Shown here: in pieces, positions 55,089-64,000 of the stretch
Numbering within the stretch: the stretch's first letter is position 1
How the letters are laid out: each line of letters opens with the position of its first letter
Assembly: GCF_047495875.1 (NCBI RefSeq)
Contig: NC_092497.1
Coordinates: 33,239,375-33,303,374 of the forward strand
Direction of reading: 5' to 3'
Source of the DNA: Pithys albifrons albifrons
Taxonomy: Eukaryota > Chordata > Aves > Passeriformes > Thamnophilidae
DNA: 64,000 bases
The notes under the pieces: generated by a model
Database searches by the model: none
Seen by the model: the letters and a program-made list of their open reading frames with translations, nothing else
What the model was told of the DNA's origin: nothing
Made by a program: the position numbers and the translations under genes

Positions 55089-55717
55089 TGTCCTAGTTCA
55101 GCAGGAGGGACCAGCTAACCCTGTGTGGGGGTGATCAAAGCTGTGTATTCTACCCCCTCTATTCATTCCCCAAGGTCAATGGGCCATTAGCAGCAGCTGC
55201 CCAGGGAGCCATTATCACCTTCACACCCAGCCTGAGGGGGGCAGAGCTGCTAATGGGCCATCAACAGTTCAACACCCCCTGTCTCCCAGAGTTAATCACC
55301 CATTGTGTGAGTCCCCGCCCAGGGGGAGGGACTGAGTGCTCCCTGAGAGTACATAAGTGGTGGGTAAGAAGACCTTGGGAACTTCTCGTCGGATCCAGAG
55401 CAGGAGCAGGACCTTGACAGGAGGAGATCACTGCTCTCGCCCAGACCACAGCCCTCGCCTGCACCAACAGGTTTTTTCTTTTCCTTTTGCTCTGGACTTG
55501 GGGGAACCACAGGGGTCTCAGCACAAGGGCAAACAAACCCCCTTGGGTTTGTGCGCCAGGACACTGGGTTATACTGCTGGGGTTTTGTGAGTTGAAAGCA
55601 ATTTCCCTTGTGTGTCAGTGTTGTTATTGTAATATTATTATTAAATTTTAGGTCTGACTTATAATCTCTCTCGTGGTGAGTTCATTTCCCCTGCTGGTTC
55701 ACCTTCAAACCAGCACA
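55089..55717 (+). repeat. ERV-C 5' LTR
   Basis: 629 bp, young form, tgtcctag to ccagcaca. It begins directly after ERV-B gag sequence. tRNA-Lys primer site TGGCGCCCAACGTGGGGC follows at 55723-55740, with one extra C after it compared with ERV-A. Confidence 0.95.
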
Positions 55718-55806
55718 TCTTTTGGCGCCCAACGTGGGGCCACGAGAGAGAAGTCAGAATTACAATTTCATTTTGTGTATTTGGATACAGAAACTCCCTG
55801 ACTACC

Positions 55807-57356
55807 ATGTTGCTTGATGTATTCATGTGGATGGTGTATCTGGGCCTGTTCATATTTCGACACATGGGGAACCATGTGCCTATTTTGATGCTCTTTTTAA
55901 TACCAGGGAGAAGGATCAAAATTGCTTTATTAATATACTATGTTTATGTTGTCATAACATCAGAAGCAATGAATTTCATTGTGAATGTATATTCAGTCTG
56001 GTGTGCCTGTCCTGGTTTGGGTTGTTACCTCTGGGGTCTCATTAAAAATAGCACCCAGACTGTGGGGAAAACAGGCGGAGATGGTTACTTCCACCTTTTC
56101 ACCTCTGCTACAACAATCATTGAAAATATTGAGCTTCCTTTTGATGTTAGGGACAGCATAATCCTACTGTTAGTGCTGTTAGTGTTGCTTTGTCTCCTCT
56201 GTACTGTATACACCATGTTTAGGGTCAGAACTGGGCTCTCTAAGGAGACTTGCTGGAGGCCTGCCCTGGGAGCGGATGATGTTGAGTGGCACGGGAAGTG
56301 GGAAGATATGGGCCAGTATTTGGAGACCTTCTCTCCTCAAATGATCTGGAAATTCACCCCGGAACAACTGCAGGACCCTGCCAAAATGCTAAGCTATGTG
56401 AAAGGAAGATGCTCTGGTAGTCCCAGAGATGTGCAGCTCACAGCAACCTGCTGGGCCCTGGCCACTGCCTACCGCACACTGCTTGGTGTGGTACAGCATC
56501 ATCAGGAGGAGGAGAAAAGGAGCAAATCCACAGGCACCATGTCCACCCAAACCACGGCTGAGCCAGAGAGGAAGAGAGATACATCAACTAGCGCCATGTC
56601 CACCCAGACCATGACTGAGCCAGAGAGGAAGAGAGATACATCAACCAGCACCATGTCCACCCAAACCATGGCTGAGTCAGAGAGGAGAAGAGATACATCA
56701 ACCAGCACCATGCCCACACAAACCACAGCTGAGCCAGAGAGAAAGGGAAACAAATCAACCAACACCATGTCCACACAAACCATGGAGGAGCCAGAAGGAC
56801 AACAGAAACCGATAGCAGTTGCCCCTGTCCAGAAAAGAAAATCAAAGACCAAATCAGTTCGTATAGCGCATGACGAGGAAGAGTCAGGACCTTCATCTCA
56901 AGCAGAAGAAATGGAGCCAGAAATAATCACCCGGTCCCTATCCCTGGGAGAGCTGTGTGAGCTCCGGAGAGAGTTCACACGACAGGCAAATGAGTCCATC
57001 TTGACCTGGCTACATCGAATCTGGGATGCTGCAGCCAATGATACAATTCTAGATGGGAGTGAGGCAAGGCAGCTGGGATCCCTTTCTTGAGATGTTGTCA
57101 TTGATCAGGGCATTGGAAAGAGAAAGATATGAGGAAGTGGGATGGGAAACCCACCTCTTCCTTAGCAGCTCGGGTACGTGAATTGCAAAGAGGCACAACT
57201 AACACAGGGAATTCTTCAAGGTTGAAGGCTGCTCCGGTCTCTCGTGGGCAAGGCTCCAGACAGTATAGGAATGATGATGTTATGCCTGATCCTCATGAAG
57301 GAACCTCCCCGTCATATTCACAGGGAGAGCGCAGTGAATACCATGACCAGAACTAG
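55807..57356 (+). pseudogene. gag: ERV-C gag, with nonsense codon and 532-bp deletion
   Basis: Opens at ATG 55807 with the same membrane segments as ERV-A. It has four diverged 19-residue repeats (56539-56766) plus a partial unit, and the start of the capsid domain. It stops at TGA 57088-57090, where ERV-A has CGA (a CpG change). About 30 bases later some 532 bp are missing relative to ERV-A (ERV-A about 4288-4819), removing most of the capsid and shifting the frame. The short match agaa/aaga at the joint suggests a microhomology deletion. The last Gag codons (57129-57356) end at the conserved UAG. Confidence 0.9.
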
Positions 57357-57431
57357 GGGGGCCCTGCCTCTAGCCAGGTAGAGGAGAGGGACAATCGGGT
57401 TTATTGGACTGTGTGGATTCGGTGGCCTGGC
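57354..57431 (+). promoter_or_regulatory. ERV-C copy of the predicted readthrough pseudoknot
   Basis: UAG 57354-57356; stem CCTCTA (57367-57372)/TAGAGG (57379-57384); loop GCCAGG (57373-57378); partner CCTGGC (57426-57431). Identical to ERV-A. Confidence 0.62.
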
Positions 57432-59441
57432 TCATCAGACCCACAGAAATACAAAGCTTTAGTGGACACTGGCGCACAATGCATGTTGATGCCATCAGGA
57501 TACGTCGGGGCAGAATCCATCTCTATTTCTGGGGTAACAGGGGGATCCCAACAGCTGACTGTACTGGAAGCTGAAGTCAGCTTGACTGGGAAGGAATGGC
57601 ATAGACACCCCATTGTGACTGGTCCAGAAGCCCCGTGTATCCTTGGCATAGACTACCTGAGGAATGGATATTTCAAAGACCCAAAGGGACTGCGTTGGGC
57701 CTTTGGCATAGCTGCTGTGGAGACAGAGGAAATCAGACAGCTGAGCACCTTGCCTGGCCTCTCAGAGGACCCTTCTGCTGTAGGACTGCTGAAAGTTGAA
57801 GAACAATTGGTACCGCTGGCCACAGCCACAGTGCACCGTCGGCAATACCGCATTGACCGAGACTCTGTGACCCCCATACACAAGATGATTTGTGAGCTGG
57901 AGAGCCAAGGGGTGGTCAGCAAGACTCACTCACCCTTTAATAGCCCCATATGGCCAGTACAAAAGTCCAGTGGAGAGTGGAGACTGACGGTGGATTACCG
58001 TGGTCTCAATGAGGTCACACCCCCCCTGAGTGCCGCTGTGCCAGACATGCTGGAGCTTCAGTATGAGCTGGAGTCCAAGGCAGCCAAGTGGTATGCCACC
58101 ATCGACATTGCCAATGCCTTTTTCTCCATTCCGTTGGCAGCAGAGTGCAGGCCGCAGTTCGCTTTCACCTGGAAGGGGGTGCAGTACACCTGGAATCGAC
58201 TGCCCCAGGGGTGGAAACACAGTCCCACCATTTGCCATGGACTAATCCTGACTGCATTGGAAAAGGGTGAGGCTCCAGAACATCTACAGTACATCGATGA
58301 CATCATTGTATGGGGGAACACAGCAGGGGAGGTTTTTGAGAAAGGAAAGAAGATAATCCAGATTCTCCTAAGAGCTGGTTTTGCCATTAAACGAAGTAAG
58401 GTCAAGGGACCTGCTCAGGAAATTCAGCTCCTAGGAGTGAAGTGGCAAGACGGACGTTGTCAGATTCCAACAGAGGTGATCAACAAAATAGCAGCTATGT
58501 CCCCACCGACCAGCAAGAAGGAAACTCAGGCTTTCCTAGGTACCGTGGTCTTTAGGAGGATGCATATCCCTGAGTACAGTCAGATTGTAAGCCCTCTCTA
58601 CCTTGTGACACGGAAGAAAAATGATTTCCAGTGGGGCCCTGAACAACAACAAGCCTTTGAGCAGATTAAACAGGAGATTACCCATGCAGTAGCCCTTGGG
58701 ACAGTCAGGACAGGACAGGATGTGAAGAATGTGCTCTACACTGCAGCCGGGGAGAATGGCCCATCCCGGAGCCTCTGGCAGAAAGTACCTGAGGAGACTC
58801 GAGGACGACCGCTGGGATTCTGGAGTCGGGGATACAAAGGATCTGAGGCCAGCTACACCCCAACTGAGAAAGAGATCCTGGCAGCTTATGAAGGAGTTCA
58901 AGCTGCCTCAGAAGTGATTGGCACTGAGGCACAGCTCATCCTGGCACCCCGACTACCAGTGTTGGGCTGGATGTTCAAAGGAAAAGCTCCTTCTACCCAT
59001 CACGCCACTGATGCCACATGGAGTAAGTGGATCGCTCTGATCACGCAGCGAACCCGGATAGGGAATCCTAATCGCCCTGGGATTTTGGAAATCATCACCA
59101 ACTGGCCGGAAGGTGAGAGTTTCAGATTGTCCTCTGAAGAAGAAGAGGAGCAGGTGACACGAGCTGAGGAGGCCCCACCATATAACCAGCTACCAGAACA
59201 GGAGAAGCGATATGCTCTCTTCACAGATGGCTCTTGCCGCATTGTAGGGACAAGCCGGAAATGGAAAGCAGCTGTATGGAGTCCTACACGTCGAGTTGCA
59301 GAAGCGACTGAAGAACTAGGTGGATCAAGTCAGGTTGCAGAGCTGAAAGCTGTTCAGCTGGCTTTGGATATCGCTGAACGAGAGAAGTGGCCAAGACTCT
59401 ACCTTTACACTGACTCGTGGATGGTGGCCAATGCTCTGTGA
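57357..59441 (+). CDS. pol: ERV-C Pro-Pol, first part: protease, RT, RNase H
   Basis: Open from after the UAG. Protease DTGA, RT LPQGW and YIDD, and RNase H TDGS are all present as in ERV-A. It ends at TGA 59439-59441 within RNase H, where ERV-A has TGG (a G-to-A change). The Trp lost in ERV-A at 7360 is intact here, so the two copies carry different single lesions. Confidence 0.9.
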   Translation, partial: GGPASSQVEERDNRVYWTVWIRWPGSSDPQKYKALVDTGAQCMLMPSGYVGAESISISGVTGGSQQLTVLEAEVSLTGKEWHRHPIVTGPEAPCILGIDYLRNGYFKDPKGLRWAFGIAAVETEEIRQLSTLPGLSEDPSAVGLLKVEEQLVPLATATVHRRQYRIDRDSVTPIHKMICELESQGVVSKTHSPFNSPIWPVQKSSGEWRLTVDYRGLNEVTPPLSAAVPDMLELQYELESKAAKWYATIDIANAFFSIPLAAECRPQFAFTWKGVQYTWNRLPQGWKHSPTICHGLILTALEKGEAPEHLQYIDDIIVWGNTAGEVFEKGKKIIQILLRAGFAIKRSKVKGPAQEIQLLGVKWQDGRCQIPTEVINKIAAMSPPTSKKETQAFLGTVVFRRMHIPEYSQIVSPLYLVTRKKNDFQWGPEQQQAFEQIKQEITHAVALGTVRTGQDVKNVLYTAAGENGPSRSLWQKVPEETRGRPLGFWSRGYKGSEASYTPTEKEILAAYEGVQAASEVIGTEAQLILAPRLPVLGWMFKGKAPSTHHATDATWSKWIALITQRTRIGNPNRPGILEIITNWPEGESFRLSSEEEEEQVTRAEEAPPYNQLPEQEKRYALFTDGSCRIVGTSRKWKAAVWSPTRRVAEATEELGGSSQVAELKAVQLALDIAEREKWPRLYLYTDSWMVANAL

Positions 59442-60551
59442 GGATGGTTGGACCGTTGGAGAAAGGCCGGCTGGCAGTGCAAAGGGAAACCCATCTGGGC
59501 GGCTGAGATGTGGCAGGACATCGCTGCCCGGGTAGAGAAGCTGAGTGTGAAGGTCCGTCACGTAGATGCTCATGTACCCAAGAGCCGGCCTAATGAGGAG
59601 CATCGTAACAACGAGCAGGTGGATCGAGCTGCCAGGATTGAAGTCTCTCAGGTAGATCTGGATTGGCAGCATAAAGGTGAATTGTTTCTAGCCCGATGGG
59701 CCCATGATGCCTCTGGTCATCAGGGCAGAGATGCGACATACAGATGGGCTCGTGACCGAGAGGTGGATCTAACCATGGACAGTGTCTCACAGGTTATCCA
59801 TGACTGTGACACATGTGCTGCCATCAAGCAGGCCAAGTGGGTGAAGCCTCTATGGTATGGTGGACGGTGGTCGAAATACAGGTATGGGGAAGCGTGGCAA
59901 GTTGACTACATTGCACTTCCCCAAACACACCTAGGCAAGCGCTATGTGCTGACCATGGCAGAGGCAACCACTGGATGGGTGGAGACATACCCCGTATCTC
60001 ATGCCACTGCCCGGAATACCATCCTGGGCCTTGAAAAACAAGTCCTTTGGAGACACGGCACCCCAGAGAGAATAGAGTCTGACAATGGCACCCACTTCAA
60101 GAACAGCCTCATAGACACCTGGGCCAGAGAGCACGGCATTGAGTGGGTGTATCATATCCCCTACCATGCTCCAGCTGCTGGGAAAGTTGAGCGATGTAAT
60201 GGACTGCTGAAAACAACCTTGAAGGCATTGGGTGGGGGAACTCTCAAACACTGGGAGCTGCATTTGGCAAAGGCCACCTGGTTGGTCAACACCCGGGGCT
60301 CCATCAATCGAGCTGGCCCTGCCCAATCAGAACTCTTGAATACTGTAGATGGAGATAAAGTCCCTGTGGTCCACATGAGAGGTATGTTAGGAAAGACTGT
60401 TTGGATGAGTCCCACCTCAAACAAAGGCAAACCCATCCGAGGGATTGTCTTTGCTCAAGGACCTGGTTGCACTTGGTGGGTAATGCAAAAAGATGGAGAA
60501 ACACGTTGTGTACCACAAGGGGACCTAATTTTGAGCGAGAACAGTTTGTAA
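59442..60551 (+). CDS. pol: ERV-C end of RNase H and integrase
   Basis: The same frame continues without interruption after the TGA. It covers the end of RNase H (DAHVPKSRPNEEH), the HHCC domain (HDASGHQ ... CDTC) and the catalytic Asp in WQVDYIAL, SDNGTHF and VERCNG. The C-terminal part closes with QGDLILSENSL. The tail and 3' LTR follow, with no env. Confidence 0.9.
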   Translation, partial: GWLDRWRKAGWQCKGKPIWAAEMWQDIAARVEKLSVKVRHVDAHVPKSRPNEEHRNNEQVDRAARIEVSQVDLDWQHKGELFLARWAHDASGHQGRDATYRWARDREVDLTMDSVSQVIHDCDTCAAIKQAKWVKPLWYGGRWSKYRYGEAWQVDYIALPQTHLGKRYVLTMAEATTGWVETYPVSHATARNTILGLEKQVLWRHGTPERIESDNGTHFKNSLIDTWAREHGIEWVYHIPYHAPAAGKVERCNGLLKTTLKALGGGTLKHWELHLAKATWLVNTRGSINRAGPAQSELLNTVDGDKVPVVHMRGMLGKTVWMSPTSNKGKPIRGIVFAQGPGCTWWVMQKDGETRCVPQGDLILSENSL

Positions 60552-60644
60552 TGTTTCATTGTATATATGTGTATATATATATGTATAGGTAAAAAGGGGA
60601 TTAATTTGGGAATGACTAGATGGAGTAGAATAAGGGGTGGATAA

Positions 60645-61202
60645 TGTCCTAGTTCAGCAGGAGGGACCAGCTAACACTGTGTAAGGGTGATCAAAGCTGT
60701 GTATTCTACCCCCTCTATTCATTTCCCAAGGACAATGGACCATTAGCAGCAGCTGTCCAGGGTGCCATTATGACCTTTACACCCAGCCTGAGGGGGCGTG
60801 GCTGCTATTGGGCCATCAACAGTTCAACAATAGCCCCTGTCTCCCAGAGTTAATCACCCATTGTGTGAGTCCCCACCCAGGGGGACGGACTGGGTGCTCC
60901 CTGAGGGTACATAAGTGGTGGGTAAGAAGATGTCGGGAACTTCTTGTCGGATCCAGAGAGGCAGCAGGACCTCGACAGGAGGAGCCCACTGCTCTTGACC
61001 AGGCTACAGCCCTTGCCTGCACAAACAGGTTTTTCACTTCCTTTTGCTTTGGACTTGGAGGAACCACGTGGGTCTCAGAACAAGGGCAAACAAACCCCTG
61101 AGGGTTTGTGCCCCAGGACACTGGGTAATACTGCTACTCTGACTTATAATCTCTCTCGTGGTGAGTTCATTTCCCCTGCTGGTTCACCTTTAAACCAGCA
61201 CA
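60645..61202 (+). repeat. ERV-C 3' LTR, older subfamily, internally deleted
   Basis: 558 bp. It resembles the diverged solo LTR at 13188 (caacaatagcccc; ccccacccaggg) more than its own 5' partner. A gap of about 70 bp after actgct removes the U3-proximal R/polyadenylation segment, including ATTAAA. The first about 30 bases are identical to the 5' LTR. Confidence 0.9.
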
Positions 61203-61676
61203 ATCTGCTGTTTAAGAACACTGTAAAGATTTTTTTATGTTTCTTTTCCATTTCTATGAAGCATCAGTCATCTTCATCTGCTATTTTGGCAAATGCTAAA
61301 AGATTTATTTTGTTTATAAGGATTTAAACAACAAACGTGAGATGTTGGTTCAGCCTGTTTGTTTATTGCAATTTTCTAATATAACTAGCATGAAAGAACC
61401 TATGCAATGGTGCAATTACAATTTTTTTTTTTTTATTTTCCTGTTCTTATTTCATGCTATGTGCATGGATAAAATATGCTGCAGCTTGTTCTTTTCTTTT
61501 TTTTTTTTATTCCAGAACAAAATAAAACAAAAGATTTTACTGAATGCAAAACTATAAAAATCTATTTGTTTTACCACCATAAATAGAGCAATATAGACAC
61601 AGAAAAGAAACACCTTCCTTCCCTGTTGAAAAGACCTGTTGATGAGCTAACAGCTCCTAATAATGTACTAAATACT
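61203..61676. other. AT-rich DNA, nothing recognised
   Basis: T-rich runs near 61420-61440 and 61497-61510. No match to ERV-B gag or its LTR, although ERV-B adjoins the left end of ERV-C. Confidence 0.55.
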
Positions 61677-62503
61677 TATAGAATCATAGAAACATTTGGG
61701 TTGAAAGAGACCTCTGAGATCATCAAGTCCAACCCTTAATCCAAACCCACTTTGATTACTGGATCATGACACTAAGTGCCACTTCCAGTCTCACCTTAAA
61801 GACCTCCCAGGTTGGAGAATCCGCCACCTCCATGGGCAGCCCATTCCAATGCCTGACCACTCTTTCTGTAAAGACCTTCTTCCTGATATACAACCTAAAC
61901 CTCCCCTGGAAGAGCTTAAGCCCCTGGCCTCTTGTGCTACTGTTGGTTGCCTGAGAGAAGAGACCAACCCGCACCTGGCTATAACATCCTCTCAGGTAGT
62001 TGTAGAGAGTGTTAAGGTCTCCCCTGAGTCTCCTCTTCTCCAGACTAAACAACTCCAGCTCCCTCAGCCTTTCCTCATAGGACTTGTGCTCAAGTCCTTT
62101 TACCAGCCTTGTTGCTCTTTGGACACACTCTTGTACCTCAATATCTTTTCTGAACTGAGGGGCTCAGAACTGAACACAATACTCGAGGTGGGGCCTCACC
62201 AGCACTGAGTACAGGGGAAGGATCACTTCCCTCCTCCTGCTTGCCACACTATTCTCGATACAGGCCAGGATCCTGTTGGCCTTCTTGGCCACCTGGGCAC
62301 ATTGTTGGCTCATGTTCAGCCTTCTCTCAATCGAAACCCCCAAGTCCCTTTCTGCCTGGCTGGTTTCCAGCAACTCTGTGCCCAGCCTATAGCACTGCAT
62401 GGGGTGGTTGTGGCCAAAGTGCAGGATCCAGCACTTGGCCCTTTTAAACCTCACCCCATTGGAATCAGCCCATCTCTTTAGCCTATCAAGGTCCCTCTGC
62501 AGT
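61677..62503 (-). mobile_element. CR1 LINE, 3' part
   Basis: On the minus strand it encodes the end of the CR1 reverse transcriptase: [18 protein letters not shown] (about 62430-62375), [16 protein letters not shown] and [11 protein letters not shown], then [11 protein letters not shown]. It ends in the CR1 tail (atagaatcatagaa on the + strand). The RT is 5'-truncated and has stops. Well preserved relative to the other small CR1 pieces. Confidence 0.92.
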
Positions 62504-64000
62504 AAGAAGAAGGAAAAGAAGAATATGTAAGAAATGCTATAGAAGTATTAAACAGTTCTCTTTTGACTTTTTTCTTCCAAAGTGTAACTGAACAAATCTT
62601 CATCTATCATAGGTCCCCAGTTTCCAGATCATCTCTTAGAAAGTAGAAAATCCAATTTTATAGGCATTTGTACTAGGAATAAAACAAACTTTCAGACTAA
62701 ATGTGATGTATCATGGTGACATAACAAATATGGACATTAATTAAAGATTGGCAGAATCCAACAGAGAAGTATGCCCTCCATCTGCTTGATGTAAGGTAAT
62801 CACAATGTTCACTTAACTAGAGCTGACAGATTTTCTTGTGTTAGTCTTGAATCACTAAAGTTACCACCCTCAGTATGAATAACAATAACCACATGTGTGA
62901 CATCATACAAAGAAGATGAGGCATAATTAACTACTCCTTATGTTTTCTGTCTTCTCCCTAGTAGTTTTTCTTCTATGATAATAAGGTTCAGGCACACAGA
63001 TCAGATACACACTTTGATTCTGAATCTTTCACACACACACAAGCCTTTAGATCCTCCTAGGTCTACAGATTTTGAGTGTTGCTGCATCAAAACTTACACA
63101 TTTGGACACTGTCAGTAAAAAGCAAGATGCCCTAAATGTGTTATAAATTTTTCAGTACATTAATAGATTACATTTCTGTCCTCCTCATCCTTTTAGTTGT
63201 CTAAATAATTAAAAAATAATTCACTAATAAAAACAAAGTGGAAGTTAAAGAGTGAACCATCCAAGTCCAGCTCTACAAATATACTCGAGATCACTGGGTT
63301 TCTGTATGTAGGTTGCATAAACACGCAGCCTTCAATAACCACTTGCTGCCTACTACATGAAATCCCATGGAAAAATGCTATGGTAGATCTCAGCTTTAAT
63401 AAATCAAGAGACAAGGAAACCTTTAGTAAGTGGAACTTTTATTAAAGTTTCAGTTAGGAAAATATGTCTCCATTAGCATATTATGTTCTTCACATTTTTG
63501 ATGTAAACTTCCCAGGGACTCAAAGATCACTTCAAGAACCTGATGAACTGCCAGTATGCCTGAGAAAAGAGTGTTTCAATGTACTTTAAGTGTAGCCTCT
63601 ACCCATGTCTAAGGTTCTTTATTGTCCCACAATAGTGTTACCCTAATAAATAAATGAAAAGCAGTCACCAAATCTCCAGATGCTTATGGTCAAAGGTGAT
63701 ACATAGAATTTAATAATAAAGCTGTAATTTCAGCAACATAAACATCTTAGTTTTTCACTATTGGTTTTCAAGCCTTGACAAATTCTGCAGTAGGTCTAAG
63801 ATGAAAATGGAAGACAAATAGAATTAAACCAAATCGTAAAAGTATTATCAAGAGTTATTTCTGTGGTCAAACTTAGTCTGTAAAGTGAAGTGTAGTAGTA
63901 GTATCAGCCACATTGCAACATTGGATGGTATGACATGACCAAGTGGTCTCCAACAAATCATAAATTGGTAACTGTCAATACAGCAATGAATATAAGGTAA
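62504..64000. other. AT-rich intergenic DNA, nothing recognised
   Basis: No supported gene or named repeat. Confidence 0.5.

Larger units (their letters stand above)
55089..61202 (+). mobile_element. ERV-C: ERV-A relative with mismatched LTRs (recombinant)
   Basis: 6,114 bp: 629-bp 5' LTR, tRNA-Lys primer site, gag with a deletion, pro-pol, 558-bp 3' LTR. The internal part is very close to ERV-A. The 5' LTR is close to ERV-A too, but the 3' LTR differs from it at dozens of sites and lacks about 70 bp. The flanks are tcctg and atctg, not a duplication. The left flank is ERV-B gag, whereas the right flank is not ERV-B. The outer ends therefore come from two different insertions. Confidence 0.92.

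Overview
The window looks like intergenic DNA from a bird, most likely a songbird. The evidence is CR1 LINE copies (endonuclease/RT remnants and the typical 3' tail), a SINE with a tRNA-Ile head and a CR1-like tail (the TguSINE1 type known from passerines), and several avian-style endogenous retrovirus (ERV) LTR families. I recognise no host protein-coding gene. About half the window is unique AT-rich DNA; the rest is LTR retroelements at several stages of decay, some nested in one another.

Left part (1-41 kb). A CR1 LINE (about 1995-11015, + strand) is split by two insertions. One is a full-length env-less class III (ERVL-like) element, called ERV-A here (2140-8969, 5-bp target duplication acatc). 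The other is a solo LTR of the same family on the minus strand (10074-10733, duplication acatt). More solo LTRs follow at about 11630-12207, 13188-13798, 16961-17726 (gacat), 22829-23453 (ctgcc) and 28624-29311. A truncated minus-strand copy with LTR, primer site and gag start (ERV-D, about 39027-40388) ends at a 400-bp polypurine tract. Small CR1 pieces, one SINE and a (TA)n/(CA)n microsatellite lie between them.

Right part (41-61 kb). This is a nest. An old minus-strand ERVL-like element (ERV-B, 41028 to 55088) has its integrase gene split by a complete, very young class II (betaretrovirus-like) provirus, ERV-E (42631-50815, minus strand, identical 635-bp LTRs, 6-bp duplication ccaggc). ERV-E has gag, pro, pol and a short env-like frame, two canonical -1 frameshift sites and a tRNA-Phe primer site, but its genes are broken. 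The gag end of ERV-B runs directly into ERV-C (55089-61202, + strand), a close relative of ERV-A. The two LTRs of ERV-C do not match each other and it has no target duplication, so it looks recombinant. A CR1 fragment (61677-62503, minus) and AT-rich DNA close the window.

The most interesting system is the ERV-A/B/C lineage. It has no envelope gene. Its Gag starts with a multi-pass hydrophobic region and has no zinc knuckle. Gag and Pro-Pol share one frame, separated by a UAG that is followed in all three copies by a hairpin whose whole loop can pair downstream, forming a predicted readthrough pseudoknot like the gammaretroviral one.
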